A DNA stretch of 64,000 nt from NCBI GenBank assembly GCA_003139095.1, contig PLHW01000046.1, positions 1 through 64,000 of the forward strand, in the 5' to 3' direction. Origin of the DNA: Acidobacteriaceae bacterium (lineage in GTDB: Bacteria; Acidobacteriota; Terriglobia; Terriglobales; Acidobacteriaceae). Every line of letters begins with the position of its first letter. Position 1 is the stretch's first letter. Shown here piece by piece: positions 43,215 to 52,211 of the stretch. The position numbers and the translations under genes were made by a program. Below the pieces are notes generated by a model, which was given only the letters and a program-made list of their open reading frames with translations, was not told the origin of the DNA and ran no database searches.

Positions 43215-43243
43215 CCACTCATCGCGCTCGGTGCGATGAGTGG
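43215..43243. repeat. Hairpin of the CATCGCG-N5-TGCGATG family (copy 2)
   Basis: CCACTCATCGC (43215-43225), loop GCTCGGT, GCGATGAGTGG (43233-43243): a perfect 11-bp stem. It lies about 100 nt after nadK and upstream of the GloVer-repeat remnant. Just before it, TTTTTGTGCCTCGGTGGTG (near 43170) is another common intergenic word. Confidence 0.88.
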
Positions 43244-43375
43244 GTTTCTGCGCAATGTGAACCTACCGCGTCCGCCCGTCCCCGGCGTCGAAATCGCGTC
43301 ATTCTTCCTTTCTCATCGGACGAGACCCTGGGGCCAAGCGCAATCTCCCTGCTAAGCCAAGCCATAAGCAAGAAC

Positions 43376-43633
43376 TTTCATCTTGACCCCGGTCAGAACG
43401 GGAGGACAATCGCCGGAACTTTCGACTGCCGCGCAAATCCCTACCCTCGCACGGCAGCCAAGCCTGCCGGGGGCAGGGGCAGCTATAAAGAGAAGGTTCT
43501 CTGGTTTTTCGACGGCACGGACGGAGCCAATCCGGACGGCAGCCTGATTCTGGACGGCGCAGGCAATCTCTATGGCACGACCGGCGGGGGTGGATCGAAC
43601 GATAGCGGCGTTGTGTTCGACCTGACCCCGTAG
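43376..43633 (+). pseudogene. Remnant of a GloVer-type tandem-repeat protein
   Basis: In frame from 43481 to TAG 43631-43633, 50 codons read SYKEKVLWFFDGTDGANPDG, then SLILDGAGNLYGTT and GGGGSNDSGVVFDLTP. This matches the choice-of-anchor GloVer repeat (G-N-L-Y-G-T-T ... G-V-F-x-L-T-P), which normally occurs many times in large secreted proteins. TTTCATCTTGACCCCGG near 43380 may be the end of the preceding repeat in a broken frame. No start codon, signal peptide or continuous frame precedes it, so it is a decayed fragment. It is bracketed by two CATCGCG hairpins. Confidence 0.75.
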
Positions 43634-43643
43634 GACGCCAAAT

Positions 43644-43678
43644 GCCCCATTCATCGCGCACTTTGCGATGAGTGGGGC
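43644..43678. repeat. Hairpin of the CATCGCG-N5-TGCGATG family (copy 3)
   Basis: GCCCCATTCATCGC (43644-43657), loop GCACTTT, GCGATGAGTGGGGC (43665-43678): a 14-bp stem with one G-T pair. It begins 11 nt after the stop of the GloVer remnant and could also act as a 3' processing hairpin. Confidence 0.88.
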
Positions 43679-43780
43679 TCCCTCCGCATCAGCCTACGAC
43701 CTATGCGCCCTCTTACCTCCGTAACTGGAGCCGCTCCCGCCTCCATGCCAACATCAGGAATCTCTACCGGGAGCGATCTC

Positions 43781-44863
43781 ATGCGAAAAGCCGCCGCCAT
43801 CTTCTTCTCTCTCATCTTGTCCGCCGCCGCACTCTCGGCCCAAACGACAGCCGCTCACTCCACGCAAACCGCACGCCAGGCCTTGTACGAAATGTTCTTC
43901 GGCAAACAGTCTGGAACCTTTCTCAAGCACCTGCCCGCCATCACGCGCGCTACCCTCGAAAAATCCGGCGCGCTCGCCGGGCTTCAGCAATATTCGCTGC
44001 TCGCCAGCCAGTTCCACACACAAGGTTCGACCTTGCAGACCTTCGAGACCGGCCCCGTGCTGCTCACCACCACCGATGCCAAAACCGGCCAGAAATCCGA
44101 GTTCGTCGTCGACAGCGACTCCCTCGTCGGCGACCTCGACCAAATCCAACTCTCCATCCACACCTACAAAGACGGCCAGCCGCAACGCACTCCCTTCATG
44201 CCGGTGTTTCTCGTGACCATGAAGTTGGAATCCGGCGTCTGGACGCTCAATGAGATCGGCATCTCCGTCAAGCTCTCGCTCGCCGATCCCGACCTTCTCA
44301 AATCCATCTCCGACGGCATGAAGCGCGCCACCGCCCCGCCGCAAATCGCCATGCAAGGCGCGCAATCGCAATCGCATATCCAATGGCAGCCCCAGAAAAC
44401 GCCCACCCAGCCCGCGGTCCAGATGCAATGGCAGACCCAAAATCAAATGCCCGGCATGCCATCCGAGTCGCCGGTTCAGTCCGCGCGCACCTTTGCCCCG
44501 GACACGACCGCCCTCGCCGACCTCCGCAAAATTCTCGCCGCCGAAACCACTTACGCCGCCACTTATCCCAACGTCGGTTTCACCTGCGCGCTCTCCGATC
44601 TCGACGGCTTCGGTGCCGCCGAATCGAGCGAACATCAGGCCATGCTTATTAGTAGTGGCCTCGCCGGCGGCAAGCAACACGGGTATGCCTTCTCGCTCTC
44701 GCAGTGCGCGGGCGCGCCCGCAAAAGCATTCCACCTCACCGCCACTCCCATTGGAGAAGCCTTCGGCCGCCGCGCCTTTTGCGCCGACCAATCCGGCGCC
44801 GTCCATTCCTCCGCCGACGGCAACCCCGCCACCTGCCAAACCAGCGGCACGCCAGTCCCGTAA
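43781..44863 (+). CDS. Exported protein with Gln-rich linker and pilin-like C-terminal domain
   Basis: A 360-residue protein with a Sec signal peptide (MRKAAAIFFSLILSAAALSA, cut before QTT). Residues about 25-180 form an alpha/beta domain of unknown family. Residues about 185-235 are Gln/Met/Pro-rich (QSQSHIQWQPQKTP, MQWQTQNQMPGMP). Residues about 241-360 resemble the globular part of type IV pilin-like proteins: ALADLRKILAAETTYAATYP, NVGFTCALSDLDG, and a C-terminal CADQSGAVHSSADGNPATC. The usual pilin N-terminal helix and prepilin cleavage site are absent. GGGAG lies before the ATG. Confidence 0.68.
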   Translation: MRKAAAIFFSLILSAAALSAQTTAAHSTQTARQALYEMFFGKQSGTFLKHLPAITRATLEKSGALAGLQQYSLLASQFHTQGSTLQTFETGPVLLTTTDAKTGQKSEFVVDSDSLVGDLDQIQLSIHTYKDGQPQRTPFMPVFLVTMKLESGVWTLNEIGISVKLSLADPDLLKSISDGMKRATAPPQIAMQGAQSQSHIQWQPQKTPTQPAVQMQWQTQNQMPGMPSESPVQSARTFAPDTTALADLRKILAAETTYAATYPNVGFTCALSDLDGFGAAESSEHQAMLISSGLAGGKQHGYAFSLSQCAGAPAKAFHLTATPIGEAFGRRAFCADQSGAVHSSADGNPATCQTSGTPVP

Positions 44864-45011
44864 TCCAGGACTCTTTCAGCTCCAAGCTCGAAACTCCAAG
44901 TCCGATGTAAACTGATTTTGCTGAGCGCTTGGGGTTGAGAGCTTGGAGCTTTCGCTTTTCACCTCGCCAGTTTGATCTCTGACCTCTGCAATCGGACCTC
45001 TAACCTCTCTC

Positions 45012-45386
45012 GTGTCCCGCGCCCCCAATCCCGAGACCTTTGACGAAATCGTTGAGTGGGCCTACTCCACGCTCCCGCAGAAAGTCCGCGACCAGCCCGA
45101 CTTTCCCGGGATTGAAGTTGCCGAAGAACCGCCCGCCGAAATCTTGAAGAAAAAAAACTGGCCTCCCGGAACTGAAATGCTCGGCTGCTACAGCGGCATC
45201 ATCCGCACCAAACGCTCACTCAACCAAATTCCGCTCGCCCCCGACATGATTTTTGTTTTTCGCGGTCCCATGCTGCGCTGCTCCAAGGGAAATTTGCGCG
45301 CCGAAGTCAAGCGCGTGGTCTGGCACGAGGTCGCCCACTGGCTCGGCTACGAAACCGAAGAGCAAGTCCAGGCCCTCGGCCTATAA
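45012..45386 (+). CDS. Minimal zincin-like metallopeptidase family protein
   Basis: A 124-residue protein with an HExxH zinc site in VVWHEVAHWLGYETEEQVQALGL (written here as WHEVAHWLGY and EEQVQALGL). It matches the small zincin family (formerly DUF1025) common in Actinobacteria and Acidobacteria. The glutamate after GYETEE may be the third ligand. No substrate is known. The start is GTG 45012, preceded by words such as CCTCTAACCTCTC. The stop is followed at once by a run of CCAACCAACTACTAACAACC-type words. Confidence 0.85.
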   Translation: MSRAPNPETFDEIVEWAYSTLPQKVRDQPDFPGIEVAEEPPAEILKKKNWPPGTEMLGCYSGIIRTKRSLNQIPLAPDMIFVFRGPMLRCSKGNLRAEVKRVVWHEVAHWLGYETEEQVQALGL

Positions 45387-45555
45387 CCGACCACCACCAA
45401 CCAACTACTAACAACCAACCCGCCATTAACCAGACTAGCCGATCCTTCGGCCGTTGGACTTCTCCCGCTCCGTGCCCGTCCCCTGCAAGCGCCGCACATC
45501 GGCATGTGACTCTCTTCACAGACATCCCTCTTCTCCGGGTGTTAACTGACCTGTC

Positions 45556-45879
45556 ATGAGCAAAGCAGGAAAGTCGCGCTTTGCTGTCGTCTTCCTGATG
45601 CTCTTCGGTTTAGGAATGTCTCTGGGTCTGGCGGCAGAGGACGTCCTCGAGGTCGTGTACGACGAATGCGAGGTTCTGCCCTTCGAGACGATTCCGCAAT
45701 TCTCCGTCGCGCTGCGGCCAACGGTTGCCCAGGCATCTCCAGCGCCCCTGAGTCCTTTCCTCCTCCATCCTGATGTTCCGTCCTCATCTCCCCCTGTAAG
45801 CCGGCGCGACGAGACGGTTCCCCATCGGTCCCCCGACGCGCGAGCCTCCCTGGCGCTCCTCTGCACTCTCCTTTGTTAA
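45556..45879 (+). CDS. Small exported protein of unknown function
   Basis: A 107-residue frame with a clear N-terminal signal-like segment (SRFAVVFLMLFGLGMSLGLA, then AEDVLEVVYDECEVLPFETI). The rest is Pro/Ser-rich (SPAPLSPFLLHP, VPSSSPPVSRR) and ends in a second short hydrophobic stretch with two cysteines. No family is recognised. The signal peptide and acidic start of the mature part favour a real gene; no strong ribosome binding site is seen. Confidence 0.5.
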   Translation: MSKAGKSRFAVVFLMLFGLGMSLGLAAEDVLEVVYDECEVLPFETIPQFSVALRPTVAQASPAPLSPFLLHPDVPSSSPPVSRRDETVPHRSPDARASLALLCTLLC

Positions 45880-46250
45880 CCCCTGAAATCGTCTTGGCCA
45901 GCTGAAAGACCGTTCCGCCTTTCCCAGCTCAATTTCTTGAGGCGAACGGCCCGACTCGCTGGAACAACACATTCGAACCCAAAAACAAATAGAAAATCAT
46001 GCAGAAGACTGCGGTGCATTTCTTCCCCCCAGTAGCAGGGCTCGTACTGGAGAAGAGCCCCGCGACCTTCTTCCATTCACGCCGACCTTGAACGGTCGGT
46101 TCCGAAGCATCAAAGCGCGACCGCTTCATCGTTTCGCGCGAGCTTCGCAAGGCGTTGCTAACTGAAGTCATTTCGGCGGGAGTCCGGAGGCCCACGCCCG
46201 CCGCTCATTGTTCGACGGGGCCCGATTTCATCCCTAAAGGAGACCGTTCT
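45880..46250. other. Intergenic region upstream of the second FG-GAP gene
   Basis: About 370 bases. Open frames on the minus strand have no family resemblance and weak starts. The leader of the next gene ends in AAAGGAGA. No hairpin or repeat stands out. Confidence 0.5.
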
Positions 46251-48389
46251 ATGATTGGCTTTCTTCGCAGCTTCTACGCTCTGGCGCTCATCGTAATTTT
46301 GAGCGTGACTGTTCTATCCCTTGCAACCGCACAAGCTCAGCAGGACCCACTGTTTCTGCCGGGCGTAATCTACGATACCGGTGGTGCGAACCCGAATGCG
46401 GTGGTCATCGCCGACGTCAACGGCGACGGCAAGCCCGACCTGATCATCGCCAATGGCCCCCCTAACCTCGATCACGGAACGGTGGGCGTGTTGCTGGCCA
46501 ACGGCGATGGAACCTTTCAGCCTGCCGTCATCTACGACGCATGGAACCAGGAAGATTACTCCGCCAGCCCGCAAACCATCGCGGTCGCTGACATCAACGG
46601 TGACCACAAGCCCGATATTGTCATTGGCAGCCAACCGTCGATCTACAGGTTTAGCGTGCTCTTTGGCAACGGAGACGGCACGTTCCAACCTCTCGTCGGC
46701 GTTGGCCTGAACTCCGGCGCCTTCCCCGTATCTCTTGTTCTCGCCGACGTTAACGGAGATGGCTTCCTCGATGTCGTGGCAGGCAGCGTTTGCTACAGCC
46801 AGGACGATTGCTCGACCGGTGCCATTAGCGTCACCCTCGGGAACGGCGACGGAACTTTTCAGCCCACCGTCAGCTATCGCGTCGCGAGCAGTGGTGGTTC
46901 GATCGCGGTCGCCGTCGCGGATCTGAACGGCGACGGCAAGCCCGATGTGGCCGCCTCCGTTTGTGTCAACGGCAACTGTCTCGATCGCGGAACGGGCGCG
47001 GTAGACGTGCTGCTCGGCCGCGGCGACGGCACCTTCAATCCGTCGGTCACCTACAACTCGGTCGGCAACGCAGGTTGGTCAATCGCCATCTCCGATGTCA
47101 ATCGTGATGGCAAGCCCGACCTCGTGCTCGCCGGTGGCGATAACCCCGGCGGAAGCGGCGGCGTACTCGGCTTGCTCTTGGGCAATGGCGATGGCACCTT
47201 CCAACCCGCCATCTCCCTCAATCCTGGCACCGGCAGAACCAGAGCCGTTGCCGCCCAGGACATCGATGCCGACGGCGCACCTGACCTTCTCGTCGTGCCT
47301 TACTATGTGTTTCAAGACCCCATCACGGTCCTTGTTGGCCATGGCGACGGCACTTTTACTCCCACCGCTTTAAACGAGTTGTATCCGCTCGAAACTGCCA
47401 CCTCCATTATCGCGGGAGACTTAAACGGCGACGGCCGGCCCGACATTGTCGTCACGGCCCATCCCGTCTACGGTGGCGGATTGGCTGTGCTCCTCAACAA
47501 TACCGGACCCCACACTCCTTCCACCACCACGTTGGTCTCCGACGTGAATCCCATCGCTCCCCGGCAACCCGTCACCTACTCGGCTGCTGTTTCCGGCGTG
47601 ACAGGCGGCGAGTTGGCTGGAACCATTACATTCATGGATGGCAGTTCTACTTTGGCCGAGGTGAAGTTGGTCAACGATCAGGCCGCTTATACCATGACCT
47701 ACAAATGGAACGAGCCTCCCCGCGCTCATTTCATCACAGCTAAGTACTCGGGTGATCTTTACAACGCCAGCAGCATTTCGCCCACGCTCACAGAGTACGT
47801 GGGCTATTTTCCGGTGGGATCCAAGACCGCCGTCACTACCTCTGGTTCGCCCTCGCGCGTGGGCCAGCCCGTCACCTTCACAGCGAACGTCAAACCGGCG
47901 AACGCGAAGTATGGCGCCATTCCAGATGGCGAACTGGTCTGGTTCTACGACGGAGCTTCGGTATTGGGTTCGGCGGCCCTGGTCAGCGGCAGGGCAGAGT
48001 ACACCACCTCCACTCTTTCTGCCAAGTCGCACGCCATCAAAGCCACCTACCCCGGCAATGCCATCTTCAAGCCGAGCTCTGCCACCGTCACGCAGGTCGT
48101 CAACAAGTACGCAACCACCGCCGCCTTGACCTCCAGCCTCAATCCATCGCATCATGGCCAGGCTGTAACCTTCACGGCGACGGTGACATCGTCCGGACCG
48201 GCGCCGACTGGCACCGTGCAATTCTTGGATGGAACCAAAACGCTACGAAAGGTCGCGTTGAGCGGAGGCGTCGCTACGCTCACCACCTCCACTCTCGCCG
48301 TCGGCACGCACCCCATCACGGCCCAGTACCTTGGGGATGCCGCCAACGACAAAAGCCAGTCGCCCGTCCTGAACCAGGTCGTGCAATAG
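46251..48389 (+). CDS. Secreted FG-GAP/VCBS repeat protein with C-terminal Ig-like domains (paralogue)
   Basis: A 712-residue protein with a signal peptide (MIGFLRSFYALALIVILSVT, ending near ATAQAQQ). Residues about 35-415 are FG-GAP/VCBS repeats (DVNGDGKPDLI, DINGDHKPDIV, DLNGDGKPDVA, with GNGDGTFQP between). Residues about 423-712 are three Ig-like Big_3 domains (SGSPSRVGQPVTFTANV, SLNPSHHGQAVTFTATV). It has the same layout as the protein at 34511 but is clearly diverged. AAGGAGA lies 8 nt before ATG 46251; the upstream frame is not coding. Confidence 0.88.
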   Translation: MIGFLRSFYALALIVILSVTVLSLATAQAQQDPLFLPGVIYDTGGANPNAVVIADVNGDGKPDLIIANGPPNLDHGTVGVLLANGDGTFQPAVIYDAWNQEDYSASPQTIAVADINGDHKPDIVIGSQPSIYRFSVLFGNGDGTFQPLVGVGLNSGAFPVSLVLADVNGDGFLDVVAGSVCYSQDDCSTGAISVTLGNGDGTFQPTVSYRVASSGGSIAVAVADLNGDGKPDVAASVCVNGNCLDRGTGAVDVLLGRGDGTFNPSVTYNSVGNAGWSIAISDVNRDGKPDLVLAGGDNPGGSGGVLGLLLGNGDGTFQPAISLNPGTGRTRAVAAQDIDADGAPDLLVVPYYVFQDPITVLVGHGDGTFTPTALNELYPLETATSIIAGDLNGDGRPDIVVTAHPVYGGGLAVLLNNTGPHTPSTTTLVSDVNPIAPRQPVTYSAAVSGVTGGELAGTITFMDGSSTLAEVKLVNDQAAYTMTYKWNEPPRAHFITAKYSGDLYNASSISPTLTEYVGYFPVGSKTAVTTSGSPSRVGQPVTFTANVKPANAKYGAIPDGELVWFYDGASVLGSAALVSGRAEYTTSTLSAKSHAIKATYPGNAIFKPSSATVTQVVNKYATTAALTSSLNPSHHGQAVTFTATVTSSGPAPTGTVQFLDGTKTLRKVALSGGVATLTTSTLAVGTHPITAQYLGDAANDKSQSPVLNQVVQ

Positions 48390-48445
48390 CCGTCGTGCAA
48401 TCGCTTCGTCAAACGACCTACAGCCGTTGTCGACTCCTCACAGAC

Positions 48446-48475
48446 GAGCCGCCCGAACCTGGGCGGCTCATCTTT
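48446..48475. terminator. Hairpin between the convergent FG-GAP and sthA genes
   Basis: GAGCCGCCC (48446-48454), loop GAACCT, GGGCGGCTC (48461-48469) form a perfect 9-bp stem, followed by ATCTTTC on the + strand. The T run is short, but position and strength suggest a terminator for the FG-GAP gene. Confidence 0.7.
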
Positions 48476-48529
48476 CATATCTCACAACTGTCATATCCCC
48501 ACAACGCGAGGACAAAACTCAAACTCCGC

Positions 48530-49918
48530 TCACAGTTTGTTCAGCCCGTCCAACGCCGCTACCTTGTACGCTTCCGCCAGCGTCGGATAATTGAATACCG
48601 TGTCGCGAAAATATTCGATCGTCGCTCCCATCGCCAGCACCGCTTGCCCGATGTGTACGATCTCCGCCGCTCGATCCCCAATAATATGCACGCCCAGCAG
48701 CTTCAGCGTATCCGGGTCGAACAGGATCTTCAGCAATCCCTGATCGTCGCCCAGCATCTGCCCCTTCGCCAGTTCCGAGTAGCGCGCCAGCCCACTCTCA
48801 TACGGCCTCTTCTGGCGCGTCAGCTCTTCCTCCGTCGCGCCCACCATCGAAATCTCTGGAATGGTGTAAATACCATAGGGAATTAAATTCGGCAGCATCA
48901 CGCTCGGCTTGCCGAACATGTGGCAGCCCGCCAGCCGCCCCTGCTCCATCGATGTGCCGGCGAGCGCCGGAAATCCAATCACATCTCCTGCCGCGTAAAT
49001 ATGCGGCACCGCCGTCTGAAAATTTTCGTTGACCTCCAGCTTCCCGCGTCCGTCCGCCGTCAGACCAACCGTCTCGATCCTCAAATGATCGCTGTTCGCC
49101 TGCCTTCCAATCGTGTAGAGCAGCGCCTGCCCCCGCACTTTTTTTCCGCTTTCCAGAGTCGCCGACACTTTGTCCCGCTCGTCGTCGAAACCCACCGATA
49201 CCACTTTCTCCCCAACACGAAACACCGTTCCCAGTTGCCGCAACTGAAAACACAAACTCTCCACTATCTCCCGATCTACAAAATCCAGCAGCGTCGGCCG
49301 CTGGTCCAGCACCGTTACCTTCACCCCTAGCGCCGTAAACATCGACGCATATTCCAGCCCAATGATCCCCGCTCCCACCACGATCAACTCGCGCGGAATC
49401 TCTTCCAGGCAATGCACCTGGTCGGAATCGAAGATGCGCTTCCCGTCCACCGGGATTCCCTCGATGTGCGAAGGCCGCGTCCCGCAAGCGATCAGAATTT
49501 TCTCTCCGCATACCCGCTGCACTCCCCCTTCGTTCACGATCTCGATCGTGTGCGGATCGCTGAAGTGTGCGTCGCCCTCCAGCGCCGTCACGTAATTGCG
49601 CCGCAGTTGCGCCTTGATCACGTCCACTTCCCGCGTCATCACCGCCGTCGCGCGCAGCACCAGGTCCGACATTACGATCCGGTCCTTCACCACGTATCCC
49701 CGCCCGTAAAACGACCGTTGCCGCAACCCGCTCAGGTACAGCACCGCCTCCCGCATCACTTTGCTCGGGATCGTTCCCGTATGAACGCAAACTCCTCCCA
49801 TCGTCAGCCGCCGGTCGACGATCGCCACTTTCTTGCGCATCTTCGCCGCGCAAATTGCCCCCTTCTGTCCCGCCGGTCCGCTCCCAATGACCACCAGATC
49901 GTATTCATTCGTCTGCAT
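48530..49918 (-). CDS. sthA: Soluble pyridine nucleotide transhydrogenase
   Basis: A 462-residue flavoprotein that moves hydride between NAD(H) and NADP(H). The FAD motif is VVIGSGPAGQKGAI, the active-site region GGVCVHTGTIPSKVMRE, the NAD(P) motif VVGAGIIGLEYASMF, and the second FAD motif IYAAGDVIGFPALA. Like known SthA and unlike lipoamide dehydrogenases, only one cysteine of the redox pair is present (CVHTGT). ATG 49918 gives the standard MxxxYDLVVIGSG start; the frame to 49993 is leader. Confidence 0.93.
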   Translation of the reverse strand: MQTNEYDLVVIGSGPAGQKGAICAAKMRKKVAIVDRRLTMGGVCVHTGTIPSKVMREAVLYLSGLRQRSFYGRGYVVKDRIVMSDLVLRATAVMTREVDVIKAQLRRNYVTALEGDAHFSDPHTIEIVNEGGVQRVCGEKILIACGTRPSHIEGIPVDGKRIFDSDQVHCLEEIPRELIVVGAGIIGLEYASMFTALGVKVTVLDQRPTLLDFVDREIVESLCFQLRQLGTVFRVGEKVVSVGFDDERDKVSATLESGKKVRGQALLYTIGRQANSDHLRIETVGLTADGRGKLEVNENFQTAVPHIYAAGDVIGFPALAGTSMEQGRLAGCHMFGKPSVMLPNLIPYGIYTIPEISMVGATEEELTRQKRPYESGLARYSELAKGQMLGDDQGLLKILFDPDTLKLLGVHIIGDRAAEIVHIGQAVLAMGATIEYFRDTVFNYPTLAEAYKVAALDGLNKL

Positions 49919-50040
49919 AAAGTTTTCTTGGCCGATGCAAGAAACTAACATTTTCCAACGGCCCGCGATAGATGTCTTCGGTCCCAAGGGCAAAACTTAA
50001 GAGTCCTCTAATAATCGCCGGCGTATGTTCAGTTTGGATT

Positions 50041-50088
50041 GTCCCCAAAAAGGAAAACTGGCGTCGCCCTTTCGCGCGACGCCAGTTT
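50041..50088 (-). terminator. Intrinsic terminator after the G1 peptidase gene
   Basis: On the minus strand AAACTGGCGTCGC (50088-50076 complement) and GCGACGCCAGTTT (complement of 50067-50055) form a perfect 13-bp stem with an 8-nt loop, followed by TCCTTTTTGGGG. It begins 19 nt after the stop at 50107. This is the strongest terminator in the window. Confidence 0.9.
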
Positions 50089-50106
50089 GGCTGGTATGGA
50101 TCAGCT

Positions 50107-51444
50107 CTATCGGAAGTTGATCCACAGGAACGTCACCTCTGTGCTGCCGGTGCCGCCCCAGATTGCTTCTGACAACAGGTCCTTACCGTTATACATCGAG
50201 ATGTTACGGTTGGCTGCGGTGCCGCAGGGAACCCACTTTGTCCCGCTGACCTGCAGCGCCGTTGCATCCACCATGCTGGTGATGAGGTAGGCGGCGAGTT
50301 CGGGAAGCGAGCCGTTCACCTGGGGCCGCTCCATAATCCACTCCGCCTCGGTGCCGTTGTAGTACGTGCCCGCGAGCGGCACGTAGAACTGGGCTTGCTC
50401 GTTCTGCGTGACGTCGACGACGCGGAAGGCGCCGTATCCGCCATTCGGGTTGGGCGCGCCCGAGCCGGTGCTAATCCAGACCTCGACGCTGATTTCGTCG
50501 CCGGCATTCACGGAAAACAATTCCTGCTCCGTCGGTTCATTGGGCAGCAGCTCGGACCAGGCGTAGTAGCCGGTGAACAGAATGCCGAATGCTTCGATCG
50601 CGTTCTGCTCCGTTCCGGCCTGCACCAGATCGCTGGTGCCGTCGCCGTCAAGACCGATCCAATAGGCGGAAAAGTCCTCGGCGCCGTCGGAGGAAGCCTC
50701 AACGATGGTGGGCACATCCCAGACTCCGCTCACCGCACTATAGGTGCGCTTGTTGGAGCTGTGCGCTTCCAGTCCACTCCAGTTCGACGCGGTGTAGCTT
50801 CCGGGTCCGGCGGTAATATCGGAGCGCCTGACGAAGTGCGTAGGAAGCATGGTCATCGGCCGGGAAACGCGGTCCAGCCACTTGGCGTACTGGTCGGGCG
50901 AACTCAAAACGTTGGGCCGCTCCGGATAGCCGAGGGTCCTCAGTTCGTCATCGGTAAACGACTGCGCTTGCGCCTCGCTCAGCCCGGGGCGAACCGTCGA
51001 GCCCTTCGGCGTCGGTATCTTGCTCTGCGGAGCTGGCATCTCGCTGGTTGGCGATGAGCTGGCAATCAGGTGCAGCGGATAGCTGATGGATTTGCCGTTG
51101 GATGAGCAATCCAGTTGGACGCGAGCTTCCATCCCCTCGCGGGCGGTGGCGTTGATTTTCACGTAGCCGTCGCCGTTGGCGTAGGAACGCATCGTGCGCG
51201 TGTCGCTGGTGCCGACGCCGTGCAGATCACAAGCCGCGTCGGGCAGAGTCTTGAGAACGATCCCAGTCTCAGCGTCGGGTGTAATGGTGAAACCCTTCTC
51301 CGCGGCAACCTTCGGGCTCTGGGCCGAGGCGGCGAGGCCACACAGCAGAACCGCGGCCAGAGTGAGCAGACCGCTCGTGTGCTTCCGTGGGGCGGTGGTG
51401 AAAGCGCTGTGGTTGATGGTGCTGATTTCGCTGATGTTTTTCAT
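50107..51444 (-). CDS. Secreted G1-family (eqolisin-like) glutamic peptidase
   Basis: A 445-residue exported protein with a signal peptide after a polar start (TSGLLTLAAVLLCGLAASAQ). Residues about 45-210 are a propeptide-like region. The C-terminal 230 residues match peptidase G1: YTASNWSGLEAH, SGVWDVPTIV, YWIGLDGDGTSDLVQAGTEQ, YYAWSELLPNEP, EWIMERPQVNG. The likely catalytic pair is Gln275 (LVQAG) and a Glu in AEWIMERP (368 or 372). These acid endopeptidases are best known in fungi and occur in acid-soil bacteria. GAGGG precedes the ATG; a strong terminator follows. Confidence 0.9.
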   Translation of the reverse strand: MKNISEISTINHSAFTTAPRKHTSGLLTLAAVLLCGLAASAQSPKVAAEKGFTITPDAETGIVLKTLPDAACDLHGVGTSDTRTMRSYANGDGYVKINATAREGMEARVQLDCSSNGKSISYPLHLIASSSPTSEMPAPQSKIPTPKGSTVRPGLSEAQAQSFTDDELRTLGYPERPNVLSSPDQYAKWLDRVSRPMTMLPTHFVRRSDITAGPGSYTASNWSGLEAHSSNKRTYSAVSGVWDVPTIVEASSDGAEDFSAYWIGLDGDGTSDLVQAGTEQNAIEAFGILFTGYYAWSELLPNEPTEQELFSVNAGDEISVEVWISTGSGAPNPNGGYGAFRVVDVTQNEQAQFYVPLAGTYYNGTEAEWIMERPQVNGSLPELAAYLITSMVDATALQVSGTKWVPCGTAANRNISMYNGKDLLSEAIWGGTGSTEVTFLWINFR

Positions 51445-52211
51445 GATCCCTCTCTTTTTAAGTGCTCCTTTTCGGAGCCTGATTTAATTTCCTTGTTGCA
51501 AAGAACTATTTGCGGGCTTGTCGAGGGCTAGCGTTCCCATCTGCCCTGAAAGCCCGTCACTGGATGTAGCGGGAAGTGTGCGATCGAGGGGTCATGCTCG
51601 GGAAAAAAATTGGGATTGGATATTTCTTCGGGAATGTTCAGTCCCAAGCTTGTTGGGAAGGAGGGTTCTACCGTGCGGGATTACGGAAGGTTCGTCGGTG
51701 ATTCCAGGACTTGGCGCCAGGGGATGATGGCGGTATTACTCTTACGAAGTGCCGATATCTAGTGCCGACGATACTGCCAGCGCGAAAAACCACTCCCTCC
51801 GCACTGCGCGGAGTCCGTCCACCCATCCCAACTCGCTAAATTCAGAGTTCCCGACGTCGCGCAAGAAACCGTCGGCCCATCCTACCGTCTTCCGTGGTCA
51901 TCTCGATCCAGGCAAGGACCCCAACCGCGGCTCGACTCGCAGCCCCACCTAGCTTGGACCGAAGACCACCATGCGGGGTCAATGGATCCATCGGCAAAAT
52001 AATCTTGACTTAACAGTCCCAACCGGACTCACATAGAACTAGGACGGCGGGCGCCTATTCTCTCGCTTTGCTCCTTGCTTCGAAAATGCCTCTCACGAGG
52101 CGAGGGTTGGGGACCGGCACCCGTAAATACATGGATCCAAATGACATAAAGTAAAGCATTTATTGTGAATACTTTGGCTCAAATAGATTTCCCCCGGATG
52201 GGGTTCAACTT
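51445..52211. other. Long intergenic region between G1 peptidase and lysA genes
   Basis: About 770 bases. Short open frames (for example 51518-51727 and 51749-51952 on +) have no family resemblance or ribosome binding site. TTGACT near 52013 could be a -35. At 52207-52235 words of the GAAGT type (ACTTCTAACTTCTGACTTCC on +) run into the lysA 3' end. I see no tRNA, riboswitch or transposon signature. Confidence 0.5.

Noticed and set aside
48530-49918. Lipoamide dehydrogenase or mercuric reductase
   Set aside because: The redox-active cysteine pair is incomplete (CVHTGT), which fits SthA.
51518-51952. Two short plus-strand frames before lysA
   Set aside because: No start signals, no conserved patterns and a composition unlike neighbouring genes.
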